In this document: positions 52,721-61,461 of the stretch, one piece after another | How the letters are laid out: each line of letters begins with the position of its first letter | How positions within the stretch are numbered: position 1 is the stretch's first letter | Assembly: GCF_029714365.1 (NCBI RefSeq) | Contig: NZ_CP121659.1 | Coordinates: forward strand, 1,798,001-1,862,000 | Length of the DNA stretch: 64,000 bases | Direction: 5' to 3' | From: Sinorhizobium terangae | GTDB taxonomy: Bacteria; Pseudomonadota; Alphaproteobacteria; Rhizobiales; Rhizobiaceae | The notes under the pieces: model-generated | Told to the model about the DNA's origin: nothing | The model's input: the letters and a program-made list of their open reading frames with translations, nothing else | The model's database searches: none | Translations under genes and position numbers: made by a program

Positions 52721-53694
52721 GCCATTTCTCCTACCATTTCGAGCGTGCGGACGATCGTCCGCTGCAGGAGTTCCACCTTGTAGTGATTGCCGGCAGCCGG
52801 CCGTGCGCCGTCCGCCGCCAGCCGCGCAGCCGCCTCGAAGGCCGAGCGGCCTGGCTCCTTGCCGATCAATGCCGCCTCCGACGCGCGCATCCGCCATGGG
52901 CGGGTTCCGACTCCGCCGCAGGCGATCCGGACCGAGCGGATCACGCCGCGCTCCGTTTCCATGGCGACGGCTGCCGAGACTAGGGCGAACTCGTAGGACT
53001 CGCGGTCACGCACCTTGAGGTAGCGTGCGCGGCGGCTGTGGGGGCCACCGGGCACCCGCACGTCGAGGATCAGTTCGCCGGGATTGAGCGTGTGTTCGAG
53101 ATGCGGCGTATCGCCCGGCAGGCGGAAGAGCTCCTCGACGGGAAAGGTGCGCTCGCCTTCCGGTCCGCGCACGCGCATCGTCGCGTCGAGCGCAATCAGC
53201 GCGACGGCAACGTCCGACGGATGGGTGGCGATGCAATGATCGCTGACGCCGAGTATCGCGTGGCCGCCGTTGAGCCCATCGATCGCCGAGCAGCCCGAGC
53301 CCGGCTCGCGTTTGTTGCATGGGGCGTCGAGCATGCGGAAATAGGGACAGCGCACGCGCTGCAGCAGGTTTCCGCCGATCGAGGCGACGTTGCGCAACTG
53401 CGGGGATGCGCCTTCGATCAGGGACTCGGCGACAAGCGGCTGCAGACGCAGTGTATCGGGATGGGCGGCAACCTCCGTCATCCGGGCAAGCGCGCCGATG
53501 ACGAGATCGGAGCCTTCGACGCGAATACCTCCGAGCGGAAGCGCATTGATGTCGACCAGCCGTTCGGGACGCTCCACCTCCTCGCGCATGAGATCGATGA
53601 GCGTAGTCCCGCCGGCGAGATAGCGTGCGCCAGCGGCCGCGGCGGCGATCGCCTCCTCTTCGCTGCGGGCCTTTTCATAGCTGAATGGCAGCAT
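52717..53694 (-). CDS. paoB: Aldehyde oxidoreductase FAD-binding subunit
   Basis: 325 residues. FAD motifs YLAGGTTLIDLM and NVASIGGNLLQR are present. Cys 116, 126, 135 and 154 (RCPYF, PCNKREPGSGC and HCIATHP) match the extra 4Fe-4S insert found in E. coli PaoB and absent from ordinary xanthine dehydrogenase FAD subunits. This insert is the main reason for naming the complex PaoABC. Start ATG 53694, three bases from the paoA stop. Confidence 0.9.
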   Translation of the reverse strand: MLPFSYEKARSEEEAIAAAAAGARYLAGGTTLIDLMREEVERPERLVDINALPLGGIRVEGSDLVIGALARMTEVAAHPDTLRLQPLVAESLIEGASPQLRNVASIGGNLLQRVRCPYFRMLDAPCNKREPGSGCSAIDGLNGGHAILGVSDHCIATHPSDVAVALIALDATMRVRGPEGERTFPVEELFRLPGDTPHLEHTLNPGELILDVRVPGGPHSRRARYLKVRDRESYEFALVSAAVAMETERGVIRSVRIACGGVGTRPWRMRASEAALIGKEPGRSAFEAAARLAADGARPAAGNHYKVELLQRTIVRTLEMVGEMA

Positions 53695-53696
53695 TG

Positions 53697-54356
53697 TCAG
53701 ATCCTCCCGGCGGCATCGGCGACGGCGGCGACGATGCCCGGATAGGCCCCGCACCGACAGATATTGCCGCTCATCCAGAACCGGATCTCCTCCGGCGAAT
53801 GGGCATGCCCCTCGGCGATGCAGCCGACGCCGGACATGATCTGCCCGGAGGTGCAGAAACCGCACTGGAGTCCGTCGTGCTCGATGAAGGCAGCCTGCAG
53901 CGGATGGAGCTCACCGCCTTTCGCCAGCCCTTCGATCGTCGTGATCTCGGCACCGTCATGCATGATGGCGAGCGTCAGACAGGAATTGATCCGCTTGCCG
54001 TCCACGAGGATGGTGCAGGCACCGCAGGCGCCCTGGTTGCAGCCTTTCTTCGTGCCGGTGAGGTCAAGCGTTTCGCGAAGAACGTCGAGAAGCGACTGGC
54101 GCGGATCGAGCTCCAGTTCGCGCGAGTTCCCGTTGACGGTCAGTCTGATGCGCGCTGGCGTCACGCTGGTGCCCTCCTGATTTGCGGTGGCGGTGGTCGA
54201 TGACGCGGCCTGCGCCGTGCCGGGTGGAATGGCCGCCAGTGTCGCGGCTCCTGCTGCCATTTGTAGAACGTCGCGTCGGGAAAATGCGTAATCGACGGTC
54301 TCTGCTCCGCCCGATAATAGCGCTTCTCCGCTTTCGGGTTTCTCAAGTTCGGACAT
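53697..54356 (-). CDS. paoA: Aldehyde oxidoreductase 2Fe-2S subunit, Tat-exported
   Basis: 219 residues. A twin-arginine signal (SRRDVLQMAAGAATLAAIPPG, SRR at 26-28) leads to a 2Fe-2S ferredoxin domain (Cys 106, 111, 114, 126 in GCNQGACGACTI and NSCLTLA) and a second 2Fe-2S helical domain (Cys 165, 168, 200, 202 in CGFCTSG and ICRCGAY). It delivers the folded complex to the periplasm by piggy-back export. First gene of a tightly packed paoABC operon. No XdhC/PaoD-type maturation chaperone is found beside it. Confidence 0.92.
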   Translation of the reverse strand: MSELEKPESGEALLSGGAETVDYAFSRRDVLQMAAGAATLAAIPPGTAQAASSTTATANQEGTSVTPARIRLTVNGNSRELELDPRQSLLDVLRETLDLTGTKKGCNQGACGACTILVDGKRINSCLTLAIMHDGAEITTIEGLAKGGELHPLQAAFIEHDGLQCGFCTSGQIMSGVGCIAEGHAHSPEEIRFWMSGNICRCGAYPGIVAAVADAAGRI

Positions 54357-54498
54357 GGTAACGCAGACTCCTTGCTGGGGAACGGCGTGTTCGCTCTTTC
54401 AGGCGATTAATCGATTTACGGGAGTGCCGGCGCCAAGCTTATGCAGGCGCGCCGAGCGCGCCAGCGCCTGTATTGCTGCGTTTTGTACGAAAGTGCTA

Positions 54499-54524
54499 TG
54501 TTCTTGCGGGGCATCTCAAGAACA
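54499..54524. promoter_or_regulatory. Perfect 8-N10-8 palindrome in the paoA/araC intergenic region
   Basis: TGTTCTTG-CGGGGCATCT-CAAGAACA lies 49 bases upstream of the AraC-type ATG and 143 bases from the divergent paoA start. It is a good candidate operator for the regulator or for a second factor. Confidence 0.5.
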
Positions 54525-54573
54525 AAACAACATCGAACCTCGACCGGAAATTCCTCTTGATGGGAGTTCGCGA

Positions 54574-55482
54574 ATGGCCGGCGGTGCATATGGCGAGCGG
54601 TTGGGCGACGCTGTCGGGGTCGAGGCGCCGCCGACCATTCTTGTTCAGCGGCTTCAAAGGACCGACTTCGCTGCTACCCGCGTCAGCTGGGACAAGAGGG
54701 AAAGCGGGCGTCTGGGCCGGATCGAACGGGACGATGGCTATCTCGTCTGCCTGCAACTGCTCGATCTCGAGCCCCACCCCTACTGGGTGGAGGGTCGACC
54801 GGTCGCGATTGCCCCGATCAGACGTGGGCAGTTCACGCTTCTGGACCTAAGCTGCGAGCATTCCTCCGTACTTGGCGACCCTATCGACTGCCTGGCGATC
54901 TACATATCGCGCCAGGCTCTCGACAGGATAGCGGGGGAACGGGGTGCTTCGCGTATGGCCGCAATCGGGATAGCGCCGGGCGTGCCCAACGACGACGTCA
55001 TCGTCCGAAGTCTCGCCGGCAGCCTCCTGCCTGCGTTGGAAAACCCCGAACGAGCCAATCCGCTGTTCCTTGATCACATCGGCATGGCCCTGCTCGCCCA
55101 TCTCGGGACCCGCTATGGTGATATGCCGGCCGTGCACAGGCCAAAGCGCGGCGGCCTCGCCCCCTGGCAGGAGCGGCGCTCCAAGGAGATCTTAATGGAG
55201 CGTCTCGACGGCGACATCGCGCTGGAGGAACTCGCCCATGAATGCGGACTCTCGCGCAGCCATTTTGCCCGCGCCTTCAAGGAAACGACCGGTGTCCCGC
55301 CGCATCGGTGGCTGCTTGCTCGCCGCATCGAACGCGCCCAGGATCTGCTCTTGAACTCCAACCTCTCGATCAGCGAGATCGCCAACAGCTGCGGCTTTGC
55401 CGACCAGAGCCACTTCACCCGGGTCTTCACCAAAATGGTTGAGACAGGCCCAGGGGAGTGGCGGCGAAGCCGGCGATGGTAG
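54574..55482 (+). CDS. AraC family transcriptional regulator
   Basis: 302 residues, start ATG 54574 with GGGAG eight bases upstream. The C-terminal AraC HTH is clear (DIALEELAHECGLSRSHFARAFKETTGVPPHRWLLARRIERAQDLLLNS, SEIANSCGFADQSHFTRVFTKMVETGPGEWRR). The N-terminus (residues 1-180) is not a GlxA domain; it has an AraC-cupin-like beta-rich look. It is divergent from paoABC and the most likely regulator of that operon, perhaps in response to an aldehyde. Confidence 0.88.
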   Translation: MAGGAYGERLGDAVGVEAPPTILVQRLQRTDFAATRVSWDKRESGRLGRIERDDGYLVCLQLLDLEPHPYWVEGRPVAIAPIRRGQFTLLDLSCEHSSVLGDPIDCLAIYISRQALDRIAGERGASRMAAIGIAPGVPNDDVIVRSLAGSLLPALENPERANPLFLDHIGMALLAHLGTRYGDMPAVHRPKRGGLAPWQERRSKEILMERLDGDIALEELAHECGLSRSHFARAFKETTGVPPHRWLLARRIERAQDLLLNSNLSISEIANSCGFADQSHFTRVFTKMVETGPGEWRRSRRW

Positions 55483-55551
55483 CTATCGAACGGGACTGCC
55501 GCCGCCGGCCTGCCGCTCCCGACACCGGCGGTAAGCATGAGATGCACCCGC

Positions 55552-56178
55552 TCAGTTTGCGGCGAAGCAGTAGAACAGGCCGTCGCCGCCGGTGGTCTTG
55601 AAAGCATCGACAGTGCAGCCGCCGCGCGTCTTGTGCGACGAATTCCAGGACTTGGCCGCGGCGGACTCATCGAGGCCGGTGCGGTCGCTGTGGCCGACCA
55701 CTGCCGCACCCTCCGCTCCGCCCATCGTCCAGTTGCCGCAGGTCTCTGCCGCAGCCGTGCCGTCCGGGTTTGAGCCAGTCAGAATGTCGTGACGGTTCGG
55801 CGTATCGCCGCGGCCGTTGATGACCTCACCCTTCTCGTTGAGTGCCGTCTGCTTCGTCAGGTTGTTCTTGTCGCTGTGGAGCGACGCGACGTCGTCGGCG
55901 ATCTTCTCGCCTTTGGCGTTGTACCATGGGCCGCTGCCGATCCGATCCTTGGCGTTTTCCGTGTCGGTGGAAAGGTAGGCTTTCCAGGTCTTGCCGGTTG
56001 AGCCGCCGGCGGTCGCAAGTTGCGCGCAATAGGCGTCGGCCCCCGCAAGACCACCAAGATCGCCGCCCTTGCCGGGATTGGCGCTGGTGACGAAGAAGCT
56101 CATGCTGGTGTCCTGGGCATGGGCGGCCACGACCGAACAGGCCAAACTGACCGCGACAAGTACAACTGCGCGTTTCAT
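55552..56178 (-). CDS. Secreted Cys-containing protein, possibly C-type-lectin-like
   Basis: 208 residues with a signal peptide (VLVAVSLACSVVAAHA). Mature sequence begins DTSMSFFVTSANPGKGGDLGGLAGADAYCAQLA, then WKAYLSTDTENAKDRIGSGPWYNAKGE and ends HKTRGGCTVDAFKTTGGDGLFYCFAAN. Three or four Cys and the ADAYC/YLST/RIGSGPWY pattern are typical of a family often labelled lectin (DUF1554-like fold). The periplasmic or external ligand is unknown. Confidence 0.7.
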   Translation of the reverse strand: MKRAVVLVAVSLACSVVAAHAQDTSMSFFVTSANPGKGGDLGGLAGADAYCAQLATAGGSTGKTWKAYLSTDTENAKDRIGSGPWYNAKGEKIADDVASLHSDKNNLTKQTALNEKGEVINGRGDTPNRHDILTGSNPDGTAAAETCGNWTMGGAEGAAVVGHSDRTGLDESAAAKSWNSSHKTRGGCTVDAFKTTGGDGLFYCFAAN

Positions 56179-56407
56179 AGTCTCCTCCCTAATGCAGGCT
56201 TCAACCCCGCGACAAGAAGCCTATGGCGGCAAAGATTGGAGTAAAATCAAAACCTTGTGATAGGATTCGCGAAAGGATCACTGCACATGACGTGGCGGGC
56301 GAACCGCCCCGGCGCGAGCGGCGGCCGGCGGTTCAAATAACTTTCATGCGGTTGTGGAACAGTCGCGAGGATACAGCGGTTGAGGGTGAGAACACCGGAG
56401 AGATGAC

Positions 56408-57325
56408 ATGGATAAGTCGAAGGACCCCGAAGGCCCGGACTGGCTGGAAGCCGAACTGGCCGATACGATCGATGAGGATTATGAGCTCGAACTTTCCGAG
56501 CCGGCCCTTTCCGAAGAGATCCGCAAGATCTACCGCAAGGCACATCCAGCCTCGATACCGCGCCTCGAATACTTCCGCACGCTGCTCAAGCTGCAGGCGG
56601 AATTGATCAAGCTGCAGGACTGGGTCGCCTATCACAAGGAGAAGGTCGTCGTGATCTTCGAGGGGCGCGACTCCGCCGGCAAGGGCGGCGTGATCAAGCG
56701 CATCACTCAGCGCCTCAATCCGCGCGTGGTCAGGGTCGTGGCGCTGCCGGCCCCATCCGACCGCGAAAAGACGCAATGGTATTTCCAGCGTTACGTGCCG
56801 CATCTGCCGGCCGGCGGCGAGATCGTGCTCTTCGACCGGTCCTGGTACAATCGCTCCGGGGTCGAACGCGTCATGGGTTTCGCCACCGAAGATCAGGTGG
56901 AGCAGTTCTTCAATGACGTGCCGGAGTTCGAGCGCATGCTCGTGCGCTCCGGCATCCGGCTGGTCAAATACTGGTTCTCGATCACCGACGAGGAACAACA
57001 GATGCGGTTCCTGGTACGTATCCACGACCCGCTGAAGCAGTGGAAGCTGTCACCCATGGACCTGCAGTCGCGGGTGCGTTGGGAGGCCTACACCAAGGCC
57101 AAAGAAGAAACGTTCGCCCGCACCAACATCCCGGAAGCGCCGTGGTACATCGTCGAGGGCAACGACAAGAAGCGCGCCCGGCTCAACTGCATCGACCACC
57201 TGCTTCACCAGATCCCCTACGGGGACGTGCCGCACGAGGACATCACCCTGCCCGAGCGGGTATTCAATCCAGATTACGAGCGCAAGGTCCTTCCGCCGGA
57301 GCTCTACGTTCCGTCAAAATACTGA
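56408..57325 (+). CDS. ppk2: Polyphosphate kinase 2
   Basis: 305 residues, P-loop kinase fold. Walker A FEGRDSAGKGGVIKRI, Walker B/lid LFDRSWYNRSGVERVMGF, and SPMDLQSRVRWEAYTKAKEE match class I PPK2, which moves phosphate between polyphosphate and nucleoside diphosphates, mainly making GTP or ATP. The N-terminal 50 residues are acidic. A strong terminator follows at 57374. Note the divergent upstream region (56179-56407) has no repeat. Confidence 0.93.
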   Translation: MDKSKDPEGPDWLEAELADTIDEDYELELSEPALSEEIRKIYRKAHPASIPRLEYFRTLLKLQAELIKLQDWVAYHKEKVVVIFEGRDSAGKGGVIKRITQRLNPRVVRVVALPAPSDREKTQWYFQRYVPHLPAGGEIVLFDRSWYNRSGVERVMGFATEDQVEQFFNDVPEFERMLVRSGIRLVKYWFSITDEEQQMRFLVRIHDPLKQWKLSPMDLQSRVRWEAYTKAKEETFARTNIPEAPWYIVEGNDKKRARLNCIDHLLHQIPYGDVPHEDITLPERVFNPDYERKVLPPELYVPSKY

Positions 57326-57373
57326 GGACGCTTGGTCTCATCAGGCTCGCAAACTGCGATCTAAGGAATGCAA

Positions 57374-57404
57374 GTGTGCCCGCGCTTTGGCGGGCACTCT
57401 TTTT
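57374..57404 (+). terminator. Rho-independent terminator of ppk2
   Basis: GTGCCCGC-GCTTTG-GCGGGCAC followed by TCTTTTT, an 8-bp GC-rich stem and T tract 50 bases after the ppk2 stop. Confidence 0.9.
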
Positions 57405-57423
57405 GAAGCGCGTTGTCGCACCC

Positions 57424-57523
57424 GAGCCGCGCGTCCTCAGAAGCGCAAAGGACGCTGCGGCACTGTGAATTGCTGCATGTTTTTGTCCTTAAATCGACTG
57501 CGACTGAAGGAAACATGCGGTAG
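57424..57523 (+). repeat. RIME-like intergenic repeat, copy 4
   Basis: GAGCCGCGCGTCCTCAGAAGC GCAAAGGACGCTG, GGCACTGTGAATTGC, then GCATGTTTTTGTCCTTAAAT ... CTGAAGGAAACATGC with the two palindromes intact. Ends GGTAG as copies 2 and 3 end AGTAG. Confidence 0.9.
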
Positions 57524-57535
57524 GAGGCTCATCAG

Positions 57536-57982
57536 CTATTGCTGGGCGGGAGCCTGCTGCGCGGGAGCCTGTGCCGGTGCCGAGCTCTGGATCTTCTCCT
57601 GAACCTTCTTGGCCAAAGCCGGGTCGTTCTGCGCGGCCGTCAGAATGGATGTGTATTCCTCGACCGAGATACCCTGAGAAGCTTCAACAGCCTGGACCAT
57701 CTGCTGGCTGGCTTCGTTCTTGAGCTTCTCCTTGGCGGCCTGATCCGGTGTCGCCTCGATCTTGGCCGAATATTCCTGCCGGACCTTATCGACTTGCAGA
57801 TAGGCCACGGCAAATGCCTCGATCTTCTGATCGCTTACGGCCGCGCCGCCGCTGTCGGGCTGCCCTGGCGTCGGCTGCGTCTGTTGCGCTTGAGCCATTT
57901 CCAACGCGAACGCCGGGCTATAAGTCATCATGCCGAAGACCGCGGCGGTCAACATTGCAACGGCTTTATAACGAGTGATCAT
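57536..57982 (-). CDS. DUF4168 domain protein
   Basis: 148 residues with a signal peptide (VAMLTAAVFGMMTYSPAFA). The DUF4168 helical domain follows: VSDQKIEAFAVAYLQVDKVRQEYSAKIEATPDQAAKEKLKNEASQQMVQAVE, SVEEYTSILTAAQNDPALAKKVQEKI. A Gln/Pro/Ala C-terminal tail ends in QQAPAQQ. Likely periplasmic; function unknown. AGAGGA stands six bases before ATG 57982; ATG 57988 is an alternative. Confidence 0.82.
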   Translation of the reverse strand: MITRYKAVAMLTAAVFGMMTYSPAFALEMAQAQQTQPTPGQPDSGGAAVSDQKIEAFAVAYLQVDKVRQEYSAKIEATPDQAAKEKLKNEASQQMVQAVEASQGISVEEYTSILTAAQNDPALAKKVQEKIQSSAPAQAPAQQAPAQQ

Positions 57983-58032
57983 GTTCATTCCTCTGTAACG
58001 TGCATGACTTGATCGGCGGCAAAACCACCTGA

Positions 58033-58132
58033 CAGCGCCGCGCGTCGTTCGACGCAGAAAGGTCGCTGCAGCACTTTGAATCGCTGCATGGCTCTTGGCC
58101 CTCAAGCTGGATATGATTGAGGACCCATGCAG
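58033..58132 (+). repeat. RIME-like intergenic repeat, copy 5
   Basis: CAGCGCCGCGCGTCGTTCGA, CGCAGAAAGGTCGCTG, GCACTTTGAATCGCTGCATG, then a second arm whose sequence is diverged but still palindromic (GGCCCTCAAGCTGG ... GATTGAGGACCCATGC). Lies upstream of the DUF4168 gene. The rest of this 413-base gap, to 58395, holds no gene that I can support. Confidence 0.85.
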
Positions 58133-58395
58133 CTCGCTCGTTCCTCGCGTCCACGCGATGACGAGCTGGTCACGATGGACCGCCTAAAAGTGCTCGATGG
58201 GGCAGTACCGGGGCGATTTGCTGACAATTGAGCGGCAGCTTTGTGGTCATCGGAGCGAGGAGGAGATGGCGCGAGACCGAAAGCCCGCATCGCGGGCCGC
58301 CGGTCAGACCGCCTCCTCAGCCATCTTTCGAACGCCGAAAACTACGTTGTTCTCGGTGCAGGCGCGCGGTAGCTGCCTCGGAAAAACTGCCGGCC

Positions 58396-61041
58396 TCAGC
58401 CTCTGCGGCCTCCGCGCTTCGCGATGCTGCGCGGCGCGGCTTCCGGCACCTCTTCCGGTTGAGCGGCAGGCCCGGGCTCTGTCGCGACCGAAGGTTCGGC
58501 CTCGGCCGGTGCCTCCTCCTCCGGCGTGGTATCCTCGATCTTCAGCGGGAATGGTGCGCCGATGCCCTCGTCGCGGAAGCGTTCGTAGATCGTGACGCGG
58601 ATATCGTTGCGCACGTTGCCCGCCGTCAGTACGTCGGCAACATAGATGCGCAGCTCGAATGTCATGCGCTCGTCCCCGAAGGCGGTGAAGCCGACTGACG
58701 GCGCCGGGTTCTTCAGGACCATCGAATGGGCTGCGGCGATCTCCTGCAGGAGCTCGATCACCCGGCGCGGATCGCTGCCATAGGTCACGGTGACGGTGAT
58801 CTCGGAACGGCCGAGCTTGTTGCGGTGCGTCCAGTTGCCGACCGAGGCGTTGATAAGCAGCGAATTCGGCATCATGATCGACTGGTGCTGGAAGGTCTCG
58901 ATCTCGGTCGCGCGAACGGAGATGCGGCGGACGAAGCCTTCAGTCGTGCCGCTGACGATCCAGTCACCCACCTTGAACGGCCGCTCGACGAGCAGGATCA
59001 GCCCCGAGACGAAGTTCGACACGATGTTCTGCAAACCGAAGCCGACGCCGAGGGAGAGAGCACCGGCAACGAGCGCGAGGCTCGATAGATCGATACCAGC
59101 AGCCGAGAGGCCGATGAGTCCGGCAAGGCCGACGCCGACATAGCCTATGCCGGTGCGGATCGAATTGCGCACGCCCGCGTCGACGCGGCTGCGTGCCATG
59201 ACATTACCATCGATCCAGCGCTGCACCCAGCGCGTGACGACAAAGCCGAGCGCGAAGAACAGGAGGCCGGCAAACAGGCCGACGAGCGAGATGGTAATCG
59301 TGCCGATCCTGATCTCGGTCAGCACGCGATAGGTCCAGGACTCTATATCGGCGATCTTGAAGCCCCACTGCATGAGGATCAGCGGGACGAAGAACAACAG
59401 CACCAGCGCATAGATGCCGAGGCCGGCCACAAGCCCGATCTGGTCGAGCCCTACCTGCTCCAGCTGGAAGCGCCGTTCGAGATAGCGCCCTGCCCTGGTT
59501 TCCGCGAAGGCGCCCTGCTTGGAGACCGACCTGCCGGTAAGAATGCCGATATACATGGTCACCAGGATTGCGCCGGTGACGATGATCTGCGTGGCGATGA
59601 AGCGGGCAAGGCCGACGTAGCCGCCAAGCGCGATGGCGACAAGCAGCGCCCCCATAAGGAGAAGCGAAATCCAGACGAAGCGCGGCCAGGACCGCCCCGG
59701 CGCATCGAAGGGCTCATCGGGCCGCAACATCGGCCGGATCCAGGCCATCGACATCAGGATGAGGCCGATGATGATCGAGGCCACGAAACTCTTGGCGACG
59801 GTCAGGATTACTGGCGAACCGAGGGACTCGCTGATGCTTCCCGCAAGGTAATCGAGGACGTTGACCACCGCCATGGCGCAGATCGAAATGAACAGCATCC
59901 GGGCGCCGCGATCCGAAACGCGCACGAGACGCCAATTCGATTGCCGCGGAGACAGCACCGCCTGCGCCAGGCTGGTGATGAAGAGCAGCACGACGACGAC
60001 CGCCAGCGTGATCGCCAGTATCGGCGCAATATCCGGCCGCAATACATTGAAGCTATTGAGGAAAAAGTAGCTCGACATTGCGAAGGCGGTTGCCGACACT
60101 GTCGGGATCACCGTGGACCAGAAGGCGACCGAAAGCTTCCTGAAATAGTTCGGCTCCTCCTCGTCCCCATCGTGCCGGAGGAAGGGGGCGAAGAGGCGGC
60201 GGCTACCGGCGAGAAAGATCAGCGCCGCACAAAGCGAGAGGAAAATCGCGATGAGAAGCGGCACGCGCTTATAATTCCAGGCAAATGTCAGCCAACTGCC
60301 GACGCTGCGCGACAAAGCCTGGGTCTCGCCGATCGTCGTCGTCACCGCCTCGGCAAGTGTCGCTGCCGAGATTTCCGTGTGCTTCAGCAGCGTCTTGGAG
60401 AAGAGCGCCCGTCTTGTCGCCGTGATGCCGTTGGCGAGCTTCTTCGCCTCGACCGACAGGTTCTCCGCCGTTCCGGTGAACGCATTTATCGCCCCACGCT
60501 CGGCGAGCAGGCGCTGCCTCTCCTCGGTGACGAGCGGCTGCTCCGGCGGTGCCCCCGCGCCAGGCGGATCGCCAAGTTCGGTAAGCCTCGCCTTGATTTC
60601 ATCGAGCCGCGGGCGGGTCGCAACCGACGCAGCGATGATCTGCTGCGAAAGCTCATCTACCTGCACCTTGAGTTCGGCGAGCAGCGCATCGTCGTCCTTG
60701 GCGCTCTCGACACGCCCGGAGAGCCGCCTGAGATCGCCTTCCGCCTTGGCAAGCTGCTGGGTCGCCTGATCCAGCACCGGCGACTCGACGGCGGCCTGCG
60801 GCGGCGGGGCCGGCTGCGGTGCCTGGCTAGGCTGGGCCGGCCGTGGTTGCTGTGCCGGCGGGGCCGGCTGCGCGGCTTGAGGGGCTTGCTGGGCCGGCTG
60901 CGCCGCCGGGGGCGCCTGCTGGGCGCTCGCGGGTCCGCTGCCGGCAAGCGGCATAGCTCCGGTCAGGACAACAAGCGTAACAGCGGTCAACTTTCCAACG
61001 AAATGCAATTCGATACCCTTCGAAGCCCGGAATGACGACAC
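58396..61041 (-). CDS. DUF3772/MscS-family mechanosensitive channel
   Basis: About 881 residues. Signal segment, then a Pro/Gln/Ala-rich periplasmic stretch (residues 40-105), a DUF3772-type coiled-coil domain (about 110-225, ARLTELGDPPGAGAPPEQPLVTEERQRLLAERGAINAF), some ten membrane helices, and the C-terminal MscS pore and beta domain (GIDLSSLALVAGALSLGVGFGLQNIVSNFVSGLILL, VGDWIVSGTTEGFVRRISVRATEI, RSEITVTVTYGSDPRRVIELL). It ends in an acidic Pro/Glu tail. It resembles the long MscK-type channels that release solutes on osmotic downshock. Confidence 0.9.
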   Translation of the reverse strand: MSSFRASKGIELHFVGKLTAVTLVVLTGAMPLAGSGPASAQQAPPAAQPAQQAPQAAQPAPPAQQPRPAQPSQAPQPAPPPQAAVESPVLDQATQQLAKAEGDLRRLSGRVESAKDDDALLAELKVQVDELSQQIIAASVATRPRLDEIKARLTELGDPPGAGAPPEQPLVTEERQRLLAERGAINAFTGTAENLSVEAKKLANGITATRRALFSKTLLKHTEISAATLAEAVTTTIGETQALSRSVGSWLTFAWNYKRVPLLIAIFLSLCAALIFLAGSRRLFAPFLRHDGDEEEPNYFRKLSVAFWSTVIPTVSATAFAMSSYFFLNSFNVLRPDIAPILAITLAVVVVLLFITSLAQAVLSPRQSNWRLVRVSDRGARMLFISICAMAVVNVLDYLAGSISESLGSPVILTVAKSFVASIIIGLILMSMAWIRPMLRPDEPFDAPGRSWPRFVWISLLLMGALLVAIALGGYVGLARFIATQIIVTGAILVTMYIGILTGRSVSKQGAFAETRAGRYLERRFQLEQVGLDQIGLVAGLGIYALVLLFFVPLILMQWGFKIADIESWTYRVLTEIRIGTITISLVGLFAGLLFFALGFVVTRWVQRWIDGNVMARSRVDAGVRNSIRTGIGYVGVGLAGLIGLSAAGIDLSSLALVAGALSLGVGFGLQNIVSNFVSGLILLVERPFKVGDWIVSGTTEGFVRRISVRATEIETFQHQSIMMPNSLLINASVGNWTHRNKLGRSEITVTVTYGSDPRRVIELLQEIAAAHSMVLKNPAPSVGFTAFGDERMTFELRIYVADVLTAGNVRNDIRVTIYERFRDEGIGAPFPLKIEDTTPEEEAPAEAEPSVATEPGPAAQPEEVPEAAPRSIAKRGGRRG

Positions 61042-61461
61042 GGAATCACGTCGAGCACTAGATCACGATGATTTCGGATTGAATCAATCGAAAAACCGAT
61101 AACGCGCCCGGCCCGTGGCTGTTCCCGCTCTCGATCAGATCGCGGAAAGCCCGGGGAAGATCCGCTGTGCATGCGCAACACGGCAAAAAGATGCGTTCCC
61201 GGGAGGATCTAAGTGTTTTTTTGAATCAAGCCGCGCGCCTGCAAAGGGCGCGCGCGAACCGTCCGCTACTGCACACCCTGTAAGGTCGCCACGGCATCAA
61301 TGCAGGCGTCGCCATCCTCGTCCTCCCGTAGCGTAAAGCATCAGGGATGCACTTCCGCTCCTTTTTGGGGGCCGCGGAATCCATTCGCAATAATGCTATG
61401 AAATCCAACTCTAATGCGTATGATGAGGCGTTGGCGTCTTCTGTGTTTCGGGGGAAATGAA
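61042..61461. other. Intergenic region with a palindromic element
   Basis: 420 bases between the divergent MscS-type and DUF3302-type genes, which share this region for their promoters. The only structure seen is the element at 61058. No reading frame looks coding. Confidence 0.5.
61058..61105. repeat. Palindromic intergenic element, family 2 copy 2 (degenerate)
   Basis: CTAGATCACGATGATTTC is followed by the central palindrome GATTGA-A-TCAATC at 61077-61089, then a decayed right arm. The left arm equals the reverse strand of the element at 21186-21231; the centre differs. Located just upstream of the MscS-type gene. Confidence 0.6.
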
